5,026 nt of DNA from contig VAZZ01000493.1 in the NCBI GenBank assembly GCA_005884715.1, positions 1 through 5,026 of the forward strand, given 5' to 3'. Origin of the DNA: Alphaproteobacteria bacterium (GTDB lineage Bacteria > Pseudomonadota > Alphaproteobacteria > Rhizobiales > Aestuariivirgaceae). The translations under genes were made by a program, and so were the position numbers. Numbering within the stretch: position 1 is the stretch's first letter; each line of letters begins with the position of its first letter. Shown here piece by piece: positions 1 to 5,026 of the stretch. The notes under the pieces were generated by a model. It worked only from the letters and a program-made list of their open reading frames with translations. It searched no databases and had not been told where the DNA came from.

Positions 1-286
1 GGAAGATCGTCCGATGACCGTGAATAATATCGTAGCCGAAGATCAGCGGGATGCCGTGACGCGTTTCCTCGACCGCGATGCGCTGCACTTCGCGCACCTG
101 CTTGCTGCCGAAGAGATTGAACAGACTGCCGAGCCGGCCCGTCTTGAGTGCAGCCATGTAATTGGCGGGATCACCGGGACCGGTCACGATGAGACCCGCA
201 CTCAACATATTCAGTTGACCGGTCTTTTCCTCGACGGACATTGCGCGCATCAGCTGCGCCACCCGATCGGTCATCCTTGCTGACAT
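1..286 (-). CDS. GH3 beta-glucosidase, BglX type (5' part only)
   Basis: This is the N-terminal 95 codons of a glycoside hydrolase family 3 beta-glucosidase, which releases glucose from the non-reducing end of beta-glucosides and oligoglucans; the gene continues past the left edge. Reading the minus strand gives MSARMTDRVAQLMRAMSVEEKTGQL at the start, the typical 'L(M)xxMTxEEKxGQL' opening of the family, then a 'GxLGSLFNLFG' stretch, and near the edge IPLIFGYDIIHGHRTIF, matching the BglX 'DVIHGxRTIFP' block. The catalytic Asp and acid/base lie outside the window. The ATG at 286-284 is preceded by GGAG (295-292) with a 5-base spacer, and an in-frame TAA at 304-302 prevents any longer N-terminus. 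The 95 residues carry no signal peptide, unlike periplasmic E. coli BglX, so I infer a cytoplasmic enzyme. It is divergent from the transporter/GH144 genes and probably shares their sugar regulation. The family call is firm; the linkage specificity (beta-1,2, beta-1,3 or other) is unknown. Confidence 0.92.
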   Translation of the reverse strand, partial: MSARMTDRVAQLMRAMSVEEKTGQLNMLSAGLIVTGPGDPANYMAALKTGRLGSLFNLFGSKQVREVQRIAVEETRHGIPLIFGYDIIHGHRTIF

Positions 287-459
287 ATCATCTCCACGAA
301 ATTAATCCGTTCAGCGAACATTCATCTCAACCTTGGCAGTATTTGCCTGACAAATAGAGGGGTTCCAATAACGGAACAGCTGATGGAACTTTGAAACTGT
401 GGCTTTGGTGTCACAGTCTTCTGAATAATCGACGCTTTTGCGCCGGGCAGCAAGTTTAT

Positions 460-473
460 AGAAAGCGTTTACT
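460..473. promoter_or_regulatory. Putative LacI/GalR-family operator
   Basis: The sequence AGAAAGCGTTTACT has the central CG and flanking A/T-rich half-sites of LacI-family operators. It fits the TGWAANCGNTNWCA pattern of that family at 12 of 14 positions, missing only the outermost bases. LacI-family repressors commonly control glycoside-hydrolase and sugar-transport genes, and this site lies between two divergent genes of that kind, about 95 bases before the transporter start and 174 before the GH3 start. It would suit coordinated sugar-responsive control of both directions. No regulator gene is visible in the window, so the binding protein is unknown. Confidence 0.4.
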
Positions 474-490
474 AGCTGGGTTCACTATCT

Positions 491-517
491 TCGATTAAAA
501 TCGACATGGGCTAGAAT
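491..517 (+). promoter_or_regulatory. Inverted repeat beside a possible -10 box of the transporter operon
   Basis: TCGATT-AA-AATCGA (491-504) is a perfect inverted repeat with 6-base arms. It is followed by TAGAAT (512-517), which resembles a -10 element and lies 51 bases before the ATG at 569. The best-placed -35 candidate, TTCGAT (490-495, 16-base spacer), is poor and overlaps the palindrome. A protein bound at the palindrome would therefore sit on the -35 region, as either a repressor or an activator replacing a weak -35. This is read from sequence shape only. Confidence 0.3.
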
Positions 518-1094
518 CAAAAAAGCAAGAAAAGAGACGGAAACAAAAAGGGCTGGTCACGGACCGCAATGATATTAGATGCAACGTCGGAGACAGCACC
601 TCCGGCGCAACTGAAGGATTGTGCTGAAAAACATGACGGCCGCTTCTGGGTGCAGGCGCTGCCGTTGTTGCGCGCGCTCAACACCTCTTCGCACCGCAAG
701 CAGCTGGCCCTGATGGCGAGCGCGCTGATGGCGGTCATCATCATCAACACTTTGGGTCAGATCAAGCTCAATGCCTGGTGGGGCGCTTTCTACGACACGC
801 TGGTCAAACGCTCGCTCGGCCTGCTCGCCAATGAGCTTCTGACATTCCTCATCATCGTCGCCGGCCTGCTCTGCCTGGTAGTGGCGCAAACCTGGCTTCA
901 GGAGACCATCAAGGTGCGCCTGCGCGAATGGCTGACCCATGATCTGATGGATCAATGGCTCAAGCCCAGGCGTGCTTATCTTCTGACCCAGACTGGCGAG
1001 GCCGGTGCCAATCCCGATCAATATATCCAGGCCGACGCGCGTCATCTCGCCGAGACGTCGGCGAGCCTCATCATCGGGCTTTTCCACGCTTCTC

Positions 1095-1126
1095 TCCTGC
1101 TCGTGAGTTTCATCGGCGTCCTGTGG
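1095..1126 (+). repeat. 32-base exact repeat shared by the two transporter genes (mate 3038-3069)
   Basis: These 32 bases are identical to 3038-3069 in the paralog and encode the LLVSFIGVLW region of the third membrane segment. Both copies are in the same reading frame and orientation. Identity at third codon positions exceeds what protein conservation requires, pointing to tandem duplication with later sequence exchange or a recent common origin. Confidence 0.9.
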
Positions 1127-1555
1127 TCGCTCTCCAGCCAGGTTGTCTTCACCTATGGCGACAGCTCATTCACAATACCGGGCTACATGGTGTGGTGTGC
1201 GCTGGCTTATGCACTCACCGGTTCCTGGCTCACCTGGCTGATCGGCCGCCCGCTCATCAAGCTCAATGCCGATCGTTATGCGCGTGAGGCCGATCTGCGC
1301 TACGCCATCGTGCGCATCAACGAAACCGTGCAAACGGTTGCGATGGAGCGCGGCGAGGCGGATGAAAGACACAGCGCCAACGGCTCGATCGTCAACGTGA
1401 TCGATCTCGGCTGCAAGCTTGCCAACGGACTATCCCGCCTGAGCTGGATCACCTCGGGTTATGGCTGGCTGGCGATCATCGTTCCGATATTGGTTGCGAT
1501 ACCCGGCTTCTTCACTGGCAGCCTGACGCTGGGCGGCCTGATGATGGTGGTCGGT

Positions 1556-1583
1556 GCCTTCAACCAGGTGCAGAATTCGCTGC
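1556..1583 (+). repeat. 28-base exact repeat shared by the two transporter genes (mate 3499-3526)
   Basis: This stretch is identical to 3499-3526 and encodes the AFNQVQNSL motif at the end of the membrane domain, just before the linker to the ATPase domain. The surrounding 36 residues (322-357 here, 319-354 in the paralog) differ at only four positions. Confidence 0.9.
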
Positions 1584-2035
1584 GCTGGTTCGTCGACAAT
1601 TTCCCCGCCATTGCCGACTGGCGTGCGACGCTCCTGCGCGTCTCGCGCTTCCGCAACGGGCTTTCCTATCTCGATCCCGAAAATGACGGCGCTCCCGGCA
1701 TCGCGCTCGGTCCCCATCCACAGGGACATGTCTGTTTCGAGAACCTGATCATCGAGCGGCACGGCAATCCTATTTCCTTTGCGACACCCTGGATCGAGAT
1801 CAAGCAGGGCGAACGCGCGCTCGTGGAGTGCGCATCCGACTGCGACAAGAGCCTGCTCTTGCGTGCCATGGCGGGCCTGTGGACGGAGGGCTCAGGCGCC
1901 ATTCTCCTGCCGCCGGCGAAGAGCATCATGTATGTTCCCGCCCGTTTGCATTTCCGCATCGGCACATTGCGCGAGGCGATGACCTATCCGGCCGCCAATG
2001 GTGAGTTCGACGATACGATGATCTGTGCCGCCCTC

Positions 2036-2046
2036 GTTCGTGGGTG
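2036..2046 (+). other. Deletion scar / frameshift point in the first transporter gene
   Basis: Homology to the downstream paralog runs in one frame through the residues A-A-L (ending at 2035) and resumes as L-S-A-G-E-Q in another frame at 2047. The paralog has 21 residues (63 bases) between the matching points, its residues 487-507; here there are 11 bases. The difference, 52 bases, is 17 codons plus one base, which explains the shift. There is no long homopolymer at the junction (only CCC and GGG), so a simple base-calling slip does not explain it. Confidence 0.75.
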
Positions 2047-2385
2047 TTGTCGGCCGGCGAACAGCACCGCCTCAGCCTGGCCCGTCTCGTCCTCCACCGG
2101 CCGGACTGGGTGCTCTTCGAGGATATGGCGGCAACCGCCAATGAGCAGGATCTGCCTTTGCTGCGTTCGGTCTTCACCCGCGAACTGAAGGCTTCGGCGG
2201 TCATCGGCATCGGCGCCTGCCCGGCGCTCAATGGCTTCTTCGGACGCCGGCTTCGCCTGTCGCGGCCGGTCAGAGCCGTTCCGCGGCCGGCCATCCATGA
2301 CGCAGCGATAGTCGGACCCGGGCGTCCCCTCGAAGCGGCTGAATAGGCCCGCTCTCCCGCCGGACACATCCTCTGGATCAAGGTG

Positions 2386-2409
2386 CGTTCAGATCGTATG
2401 ATCTGAACG
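2386..2409. promoter_or_regulatory. 24-base perfect palindrome in the gap between the transporter genes
   Basis: Two 10-base arms, CGTTCAGATC (2386-2395) and GATCTGAACG (2400-2409), are exact reverse complements around the 4-base loop GTAT. No T-run follows, so an intrinsic terminator is unlikely. The core ATCGTATGAT has the size and symmetry of an operator for a dimeric helix-turn-helix regulator, and GntR-type sites are often of this kind. It lies 111 bases before the second transporter's ATG. It could instead be an mRNA hairpin that stabilises one side of the transcript, or one copy of a dispersed intergenic repeat. Confidence 0.55.
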
Positions 2410-2520
2410 GATCGACGTGCTCGAATGATGAGTTCGAGGCTCGTTGCGCTCGCATCTCCAGGGTGCGGGTCGACGAGCCGCAACAAAACACCACGCACCA
2501 CTATCAGGACCATACTCACC

Positions 2521-4344
2521 ATGACAGATCAATCCGCCAAGCTCGCCGATGCCGCGACTGGCATCGACGAGGCCGCTCAAGCCGGTCTCGTGCCGCAACT
2601 CTCCATGATGATCCGTGCCCTCTTCGCTTCCCCGGTGCGCAATGTCCTCTTTCTCCTGGGCTTCAGCCTTGTCACCGTCATTCTCGTCTCTGCCTATGGA
2701 CAGATCCGCCTCAACAGCTGGAATCGGCCATTTTATGACGCCCTCGCCCGGCGCGACTTGACCGATTTCTTCGTCCAGCTTGGCATCTTCCTCATGATCG
2801 CCGGCAGTCTCCTCATCCTCAATGTCTTCCAGAAATTCCTCAACCTGATGTTGCGGCTCAAGCTCCGCGAAGGGCTGGTGCGCGACCTGGTCGGCGAGTG
2901 GCTGATGCCGCGAAGGGCCTTCCGGCTTGCCCATGCCGGTCCGATCGGCGTCAATCCGGATCAGCGCCTGCATGAGGATGCCCGCCACCTGACCGAGCTT
3001 TCGGCCGATCTCGGCATCGGCCTGTTCCAATCGGCGGTCCTGCTCGTGAGTTTCATCGGCGTCCTGTGGACACTCTCATCCGGCTTCATTTTCAATGTAA
3101 GTGGGCGGACTTTCGCTATTCCCGGCTACATGGTGTGGGCTGCGATCATTTATGCGGGCTCGGCTTCCTTGATCAGCTATTGGGTGGGTCGCCCGCTCAT
3201 CCCCCGCAATGCCGAGCGCTATGCGCGCGAAGCCGAACTGCGCTTTTCGCTGATGCGCGTCAATGAGCATGTCGATGCCATTGCCCTCTTCGGCGGCGAG
3301 GCCGATGAGAGGCGGCGCATCGAGATCGATCTCTATGCGGTGCTGGACGCGACGCGCAGAATCGTCAACCGCATGGTCGGCCTCACCTGGGTAACGGCGG
3401 GCTATGGCTGGTTCACCATCGTGGCGCCTATCCTGGTCGCCGCTCCCGTCTATTTCGCCGGCAACCTTTCCTTTGGGGGCCTGATGATGGCGGTGGGCGC
3501 CTTCAACCAGGTGCAGAATTCGCTGCAGTGGTTCGTCGAGAATTTCAGCGCCATCGCCGATTGGCGGGCGACGCTCCTGCGCATCGCCAATTTCCGCAGC
3601 GCCGTCATCAAAACCGATGCACTGCATACGGTCGAGACCCGCATCGACTTCGCCGATGGCGAACCGGGCCGGATCCATATCGATAATCTCGAAATCGCGT
3701 CTCCCACTGGCTGCACCAAGCTCAAGGAGAGGAAGGTCGAGATCAAGGCCGGCGACCGCGTTGTCATCGTCGGTGAGACGGGCGCCGGCAAGACCCTTCT
3801 GTTCAGGACCCTGGCGGGTCTGTGGCCATGGGGCGAGGGCACTATCACCCGGCCGAATGGCGACACCATCCTCTATATGCCGAAGACACCCTATCTGCCC
3901 CCCGGCACCTTGCGCGAGGTCCTGGCCTATCCTTCGGCGGTTGCCGACTTCGAGGCGCCCGATTTCGAAGCTGCTCTGAAGAGCACCGGTCTCGACGATC
4001 TCATACCTAAGCTCGACAATCAGAACAGATGGGACAAGAAGCTGTCCGACGATCAACAGCAGGCGATTGCTTTCGCCCGCGTCAGGCTGCACAAGCCGCA
4101 GTGGCTGCTCATCGATGAAGTCCTCGATACTCTCGACGACAGAACCCACGAACGGATCTGCGCCCTGCTGGCCAAGGATTTGAAAAAGACGGGCGTCATC
4201 CACATCGGCAAGACCGAAACGCATGATCACATCTTCAAGCGCGTCCTGCATCTGGTGAAGGACCCCGAAACCCACAATCTTGCGCCGCGCCGGCCCATGC
4301 CCGACATAAGGACCGATGCCCGTTTTCCGGAAAGCGTCAAATGA
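2521..4344 (+). CDS. SbmA/YddA-type ABC transporter (permease-ATPase fusion), intact
   Basis: This is a 607-residue inner-membrane half-transporter, a usual length for the family. Hydrophobic segments lie near residues 42-58, 84-102, 163-183, 198-222, 292-314 and 318-333. The family-like NPDQRLHEDARHLTE is at 145-159, and the ATPase domain runs from about 385 to 585. Walker A is a good GETGAGKT (418-425) and Walker B a good LLIDE (529-533). However, the signature is LSDDQ (508-512) instead of LSGGQ, the Q-loop Gln is K455 (MPKTPYLPPGTLR) and the H-loop His is K564 (VIHIGK). Related proteins with this fold include peptide importers (SbmA, BacA), Rv1819c and YddA, so the substrate cannot be inferred from the family alone. 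I chose ATG 2521, which has AGGA (2506-2509) upstream. An in-frame ATG at 2425 would add 32 residues of S/T/R-rich sequence that look untranslated. It follows the broken paralog by 174 bases and overlaps the GH144-like gene by four. Its natural partner for a dimer is probably the upstream paralog. Confidence 0.9.
   Translation: MTDQSAKLADAATGIDEAAQAGLVPQLSMMIRALFASPVRNVLFLLGFSLVTVILVSAYGQIRLNSWNRPFYDALARRDLTDFFVQLGIFLMIAGSLLILNVFQKFLNLMLRLKLREGLVRDLVGEWLMPRRAFRLAHAGPIGVNPDQRLHEDARHLTELSADLGIGLFQSAVLLVSFIGVLWTLSSGFIFNVSGRTFAIPGYMVWAAIIYAGSASLISYWVGRPLIPRNAERYAREAELRFSLMRVNEHVDAIALFGGEADERRRIEIDLYAVLDATRRIVNRMVGLTWVTAGYGWFTIVAPILVAAPVYFAGNLSFGGLMMAVGAFNQVQNSLQWFVENFSAIADWRATLLRIANFRSAVIKTDALHTVETRIDFADGEPGRIHIDNLEIASPTGCTKLKERKVEIKAGDRVVIVGETGAGKTLLFRTLAGLWPWGEGTITRPNGDTILYMPKTPYLPPGTLREVLAYPSAVADFEAPDFEAALKSTGLDDLIPKLDNQNRWDKKLSDDQQQAIAFARVRLHKPQWLLIDEVLDTLDDRTHERICALLAKDLKKTGVIHIGKTETHDHIFKRVLHLVKDPETHNLAPRRPMPDIRTDARFPESVK
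4329..4344 (+). promoter_or_regulatory. Ribosome binding site and ATGA stop/start overlap
   Basis: GGAAAG (4329-4334) lies 6 bases before the ATG at 4341. That ATG overlaps the TGA of the transporter gene (4342-4344) in the form ATGA. The arrangement is typical of translational coupling by re-initiation and decides the start of the GH144-like gene over the later in-frame ATGs at 4347 and 4386. Confidence 0.75.
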
Positions 4345-5026
4345 ACATGCCTCGTGGCGCTCTGAAATCCGCGAAGATCGGCGCGATGCCTGATGCGAGA
4401 CTGCCCGACGATGAGCTGCTCGATGCCGTCCAACGCGAGACTTTCCGCTTCTTCTGGGAAGTCGCTCATCCGGTGAGCTTCCTGGCGCGCGACAGGAACC
4501 CGAAGGTGGGCAGCCACGACGACGACAAGGTCTCCATTGGCGGCACCGGCTTCGGCGTCATGGCTTTCATCGTCGCAGTCGAGCGCCATTGGGTGAATCG
4601 CGATGAAGCGCTGGAGCGCCTCCACCTGATGCTCGACATGCTCGAGCGCGCGACCTGCTATCACGGCGTCTATCCGCATTTCATCAATGGAGCCACCGGC
4701 GCCACCATTCCTTTCTGGCGCAAGGATGATGGCGCCGATCTGGTCGAGACGGCGCTTCTGTTTCAGGGGCTCCTCTGCGCCAAGCAGTATTTCGACCGCG
4801 ACACGATGGCTGAGCGGCGGCTGCGCGGGCGCATCAATTTCCTGTGGCATGAGGTCGAGTGGAGCTGGCACACGCGGGATGGGCGCCAGTCGCTCACCTG
4901 GCACTGGAGTCCGAATAACGGCTGGAGCCTGGATCACGAGATCCGCGGCTGGAACGAATGCCTCATCACCTATGTGCTCGCCGCCGCAGCGCCCCGCTAT
5001 GGCATCGAGGCTGACGTCTATCACAA
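4341..5026 (+). CDS. GH144-like glucoamylase-family protein (possible endo-beta-1,2-glucanase), 3' end missing
   Basis: The first 228 codons of a protein of the Glycoamylase Pfam family, whose characterised members include GH144 endo-beta-1,2-glucanases that cut beta-1,2-glucan into sophoro-oligosaccharides; the gene leaves the window at the right edge. Family landmarks are ELLDAVQRETFRFFWEVAHP (25-44), SIGGTGFGVMAFIVAVERHW (65-84), YPHFINGATG (111-120), FWRKDDGADLVET (125-137), WHWSPNNGW (187-195) and IRGWNECLITYVLAA (201-215). The acids D129, D130, E136 and E206 sit in these conserved blocks and are candidate active-site residues. The aromatic-rich blocks suit a sugar-binding alpha/alpha-barrel. 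The N-terminus is short and polar-basic with no signal peptide, and no hydrophobic extension is encoded upstream in this frame, so I infer a cytoplasmic enzyme, in contrast to secreted relatives. Coupling to the transporter gene suggests it acts on the transported glucan. Many family members are uncharacterised, so the substrate remains a hypothesis. Confidence 0.88.
   Translation, partial: MNMPRGALKSAKIGAMPDARLPDDELLDAVQRETFRFFWEVAHPVSFLARDRNPKVGSHDDDKVSIGGTGFGVMAFIVAVERHWVNRDEALERLHLMLDMLERATCYHGVYPHFINGATGATIPFWRKDDGADLVETALLFQGLLCAKQYFDRDTMAERRLRGRINFLWHEVEWSWHTRDGRQSLTWHWSPNNGWSLDHEIRGWNECLITYVLAAAAPRYGIEADVYH

Larger units (their letters stand above)
287..568. other. Divergent intergenic region between the GH3 and transporter genes
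   Basis: These 282 bases separate two divergent starts and must hold both promoters. They are visibly richer in A and T than the flanking genes, and I see no credible coding frame. They contain several short palindromes: GTTC-N3-GAAC (309-319), GGCA-N5-TGCC (335-347), GTTCC-N6-GGAAC (362-377), and an inverted pair ACGCTTT (432-438) / AAAGCGT (462-468). From about 517 to 552 the plus strand is almost all purine, giving the transporter gene an unstructured A-rich leader. A minus-strand TTGTCA (353-348) could be a -35 for the GH3 gene, but no convincing -10 follows at the right distance, so no promoter is assigned there. Confidence 0.6.
569..2346 (+). pseudogene. SbmA/YddA-type ABC transporter (permease-ATPase fusion), frame disrupted in the ATPase domain
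   Basis: This inner-membrane half-transporter has an ABC_membrane_2-like membrane domain (about residues 45-360) and a C-terminal ATPase domain. Hydrophobic segments lie near residues 46-62, 88-108, 167-187, 203-225, and 297-336 (two), with the family-like NPDQYIQADARHLAE block at 148-162. Frame 569 is good up to codon 489, ends its homology at about 2035, then reads unrelated sequence to a TGA at 2186-2188. The rest of the ATPase domain resumes in the frame that includes 2047 and ends at TAG 2344-2346. The ATPase domain is also degenerate: the Walker A position reads CASDCDKS (421-428) with all glycines lost, the Q-loop Gln is A458, the Walker B end is F-E-D (2116-2124) and the H-loop His is Ala (2215-2217). 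The signature LSAGEQ (2047-2064) is intact. Only a weak GGA Shine-Dalgarno precedes the ATG; an in-frame TAG at 512-514 bounds the start. It is paralogous to the next gene. If translated, it would be a 539-residue protein with complete membrane domain and a ruined ATPase. A sequence error is possible but would need 52 missing bases. Confidence 0.85.

Noticed and set aside
14..283. Open plus-strand frame of 89 codons
   Set aside because: It lies antisense to the GH3 gene, whose translation matches family motifs; the plus-strand frame resembles no family and has no ribosome binding site.
287..568. Small RNA or CRISPR array in the divergent gap
   Set aside because: There are no regularly spaced repeats and no strong hairpin plus T-run; only short unrelated palindromes are seen.
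2005..2064. Programmed -1 ribosomal frameshift joining the two halves of the first transporter
   Set aside because: The frame change has the right direction, but there is no slippery heptamer, and 17 codons conserved in the paralog are missing at the junction, so a deletion fits better.
2386..2409. Rho-independent terminator after the first transporter gene
   Set aside because: The palindrome is not followed by a run of T on either strand.
2438..2479. GGCTCGT / ACGAGCC inverted pair with a 28-base loop
   Set aside because: Seven-base arms over so large a loop are weak evidence in GC-rich DNA; no function is supported.
2425..2520. N-terminal extension of the second transporter from ATG 2425
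   Set aside because: The added 32 residues are S/T/R-rich with no family similarity, while ATG 2521 has an AGGA upstream and gives a normal-length protein.
3076..4275. Long open minus-strand frame of 399 codons
   Set aside because: It is antisense to the second transporter. The high GC third positions of that gene keep the opposite strand free of stops, and the protein has no recognisable domain.
4227..5024. Open minus-strand frame of 265 codons
   Set aside because: It is antisense to the GH144-like gene, which carries clear family motifs on the plus strand; the minus-strand product looks like a translation shadow.

Overview
This GC-rich window looks like accessory carbohydrate-metabolism DNA from an alphaproteobacterium, most likely Hyphomicrobiales (Rhizobium/Mesorhizobium-like). 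That placement rests on codon style, the gene families present and the layout, not on a marker gene. It holds four genes: one minus-strand gene running off the left edge, and three plus-strand genes, the last cut by the right edge.

Layout: (1) positions 1-286, minus strand, the first 95 codons of a GH3 beta-glucosidase of the BglX type. (2) 287-568, a divergent intergenic region of 282 bases that is AT-richer than its flanks. It contains a LacI-family-like operator (460-473), a perfect short inverted repeat next to a possible -10 box (491-517), and other small palindromes. (3) 569-2346, an ABC transporter of the SbmA/BacA/YddA-type architecture (ABC_membrane_2-like membrane domain followed by an ATPase domain), broken in the ATPase domain by what looks like a 52-base deletion that shifts the frame. 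(4) 2347-2520, a 174-base gap with a 24-base perfect palindrome. (5) 2521-4344, a second, intact transporter that is a close paralog of the first. (6) 4341-5026, the start of a GH144-like 'glucoamylase family' protein, whose relatives include endo-beta-1,2-glucanases, overlapping the transporter gene by ATGA.

How they may work together: both glycosidases appear to lack an export signal. For the GH3 gene an in-frame stop 15 bases before the ATG rules out a longer N-terminus. Cytoplasmic endo-glucanase plus cytoplasmic beta-glucosidase, translationally coupled to an SbmA-type transporter, suggests import of a beta-glucan (perhaps beta-1,2-glucan or its oligomers) followed by intracellular breakdown. 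This is inference: neither substrate nor transport direction can be read from the sequence.

The most unusual feature is the paralogous transporter pair. The membrane domains are very alike, but the ATPase domains have lost different motifs. The first keeps the signature (LSAGEQ) but has lost the Walker A glycines. The second keeps Walker A and B but has a damaged signature (LSDDQ). Together they could form a heterodimer with one consensus-like and one degenerate ATP site, although both also lack the Q-loop glutamine and H-loop histidine. In this strain the first partner appears freshly disrupted.
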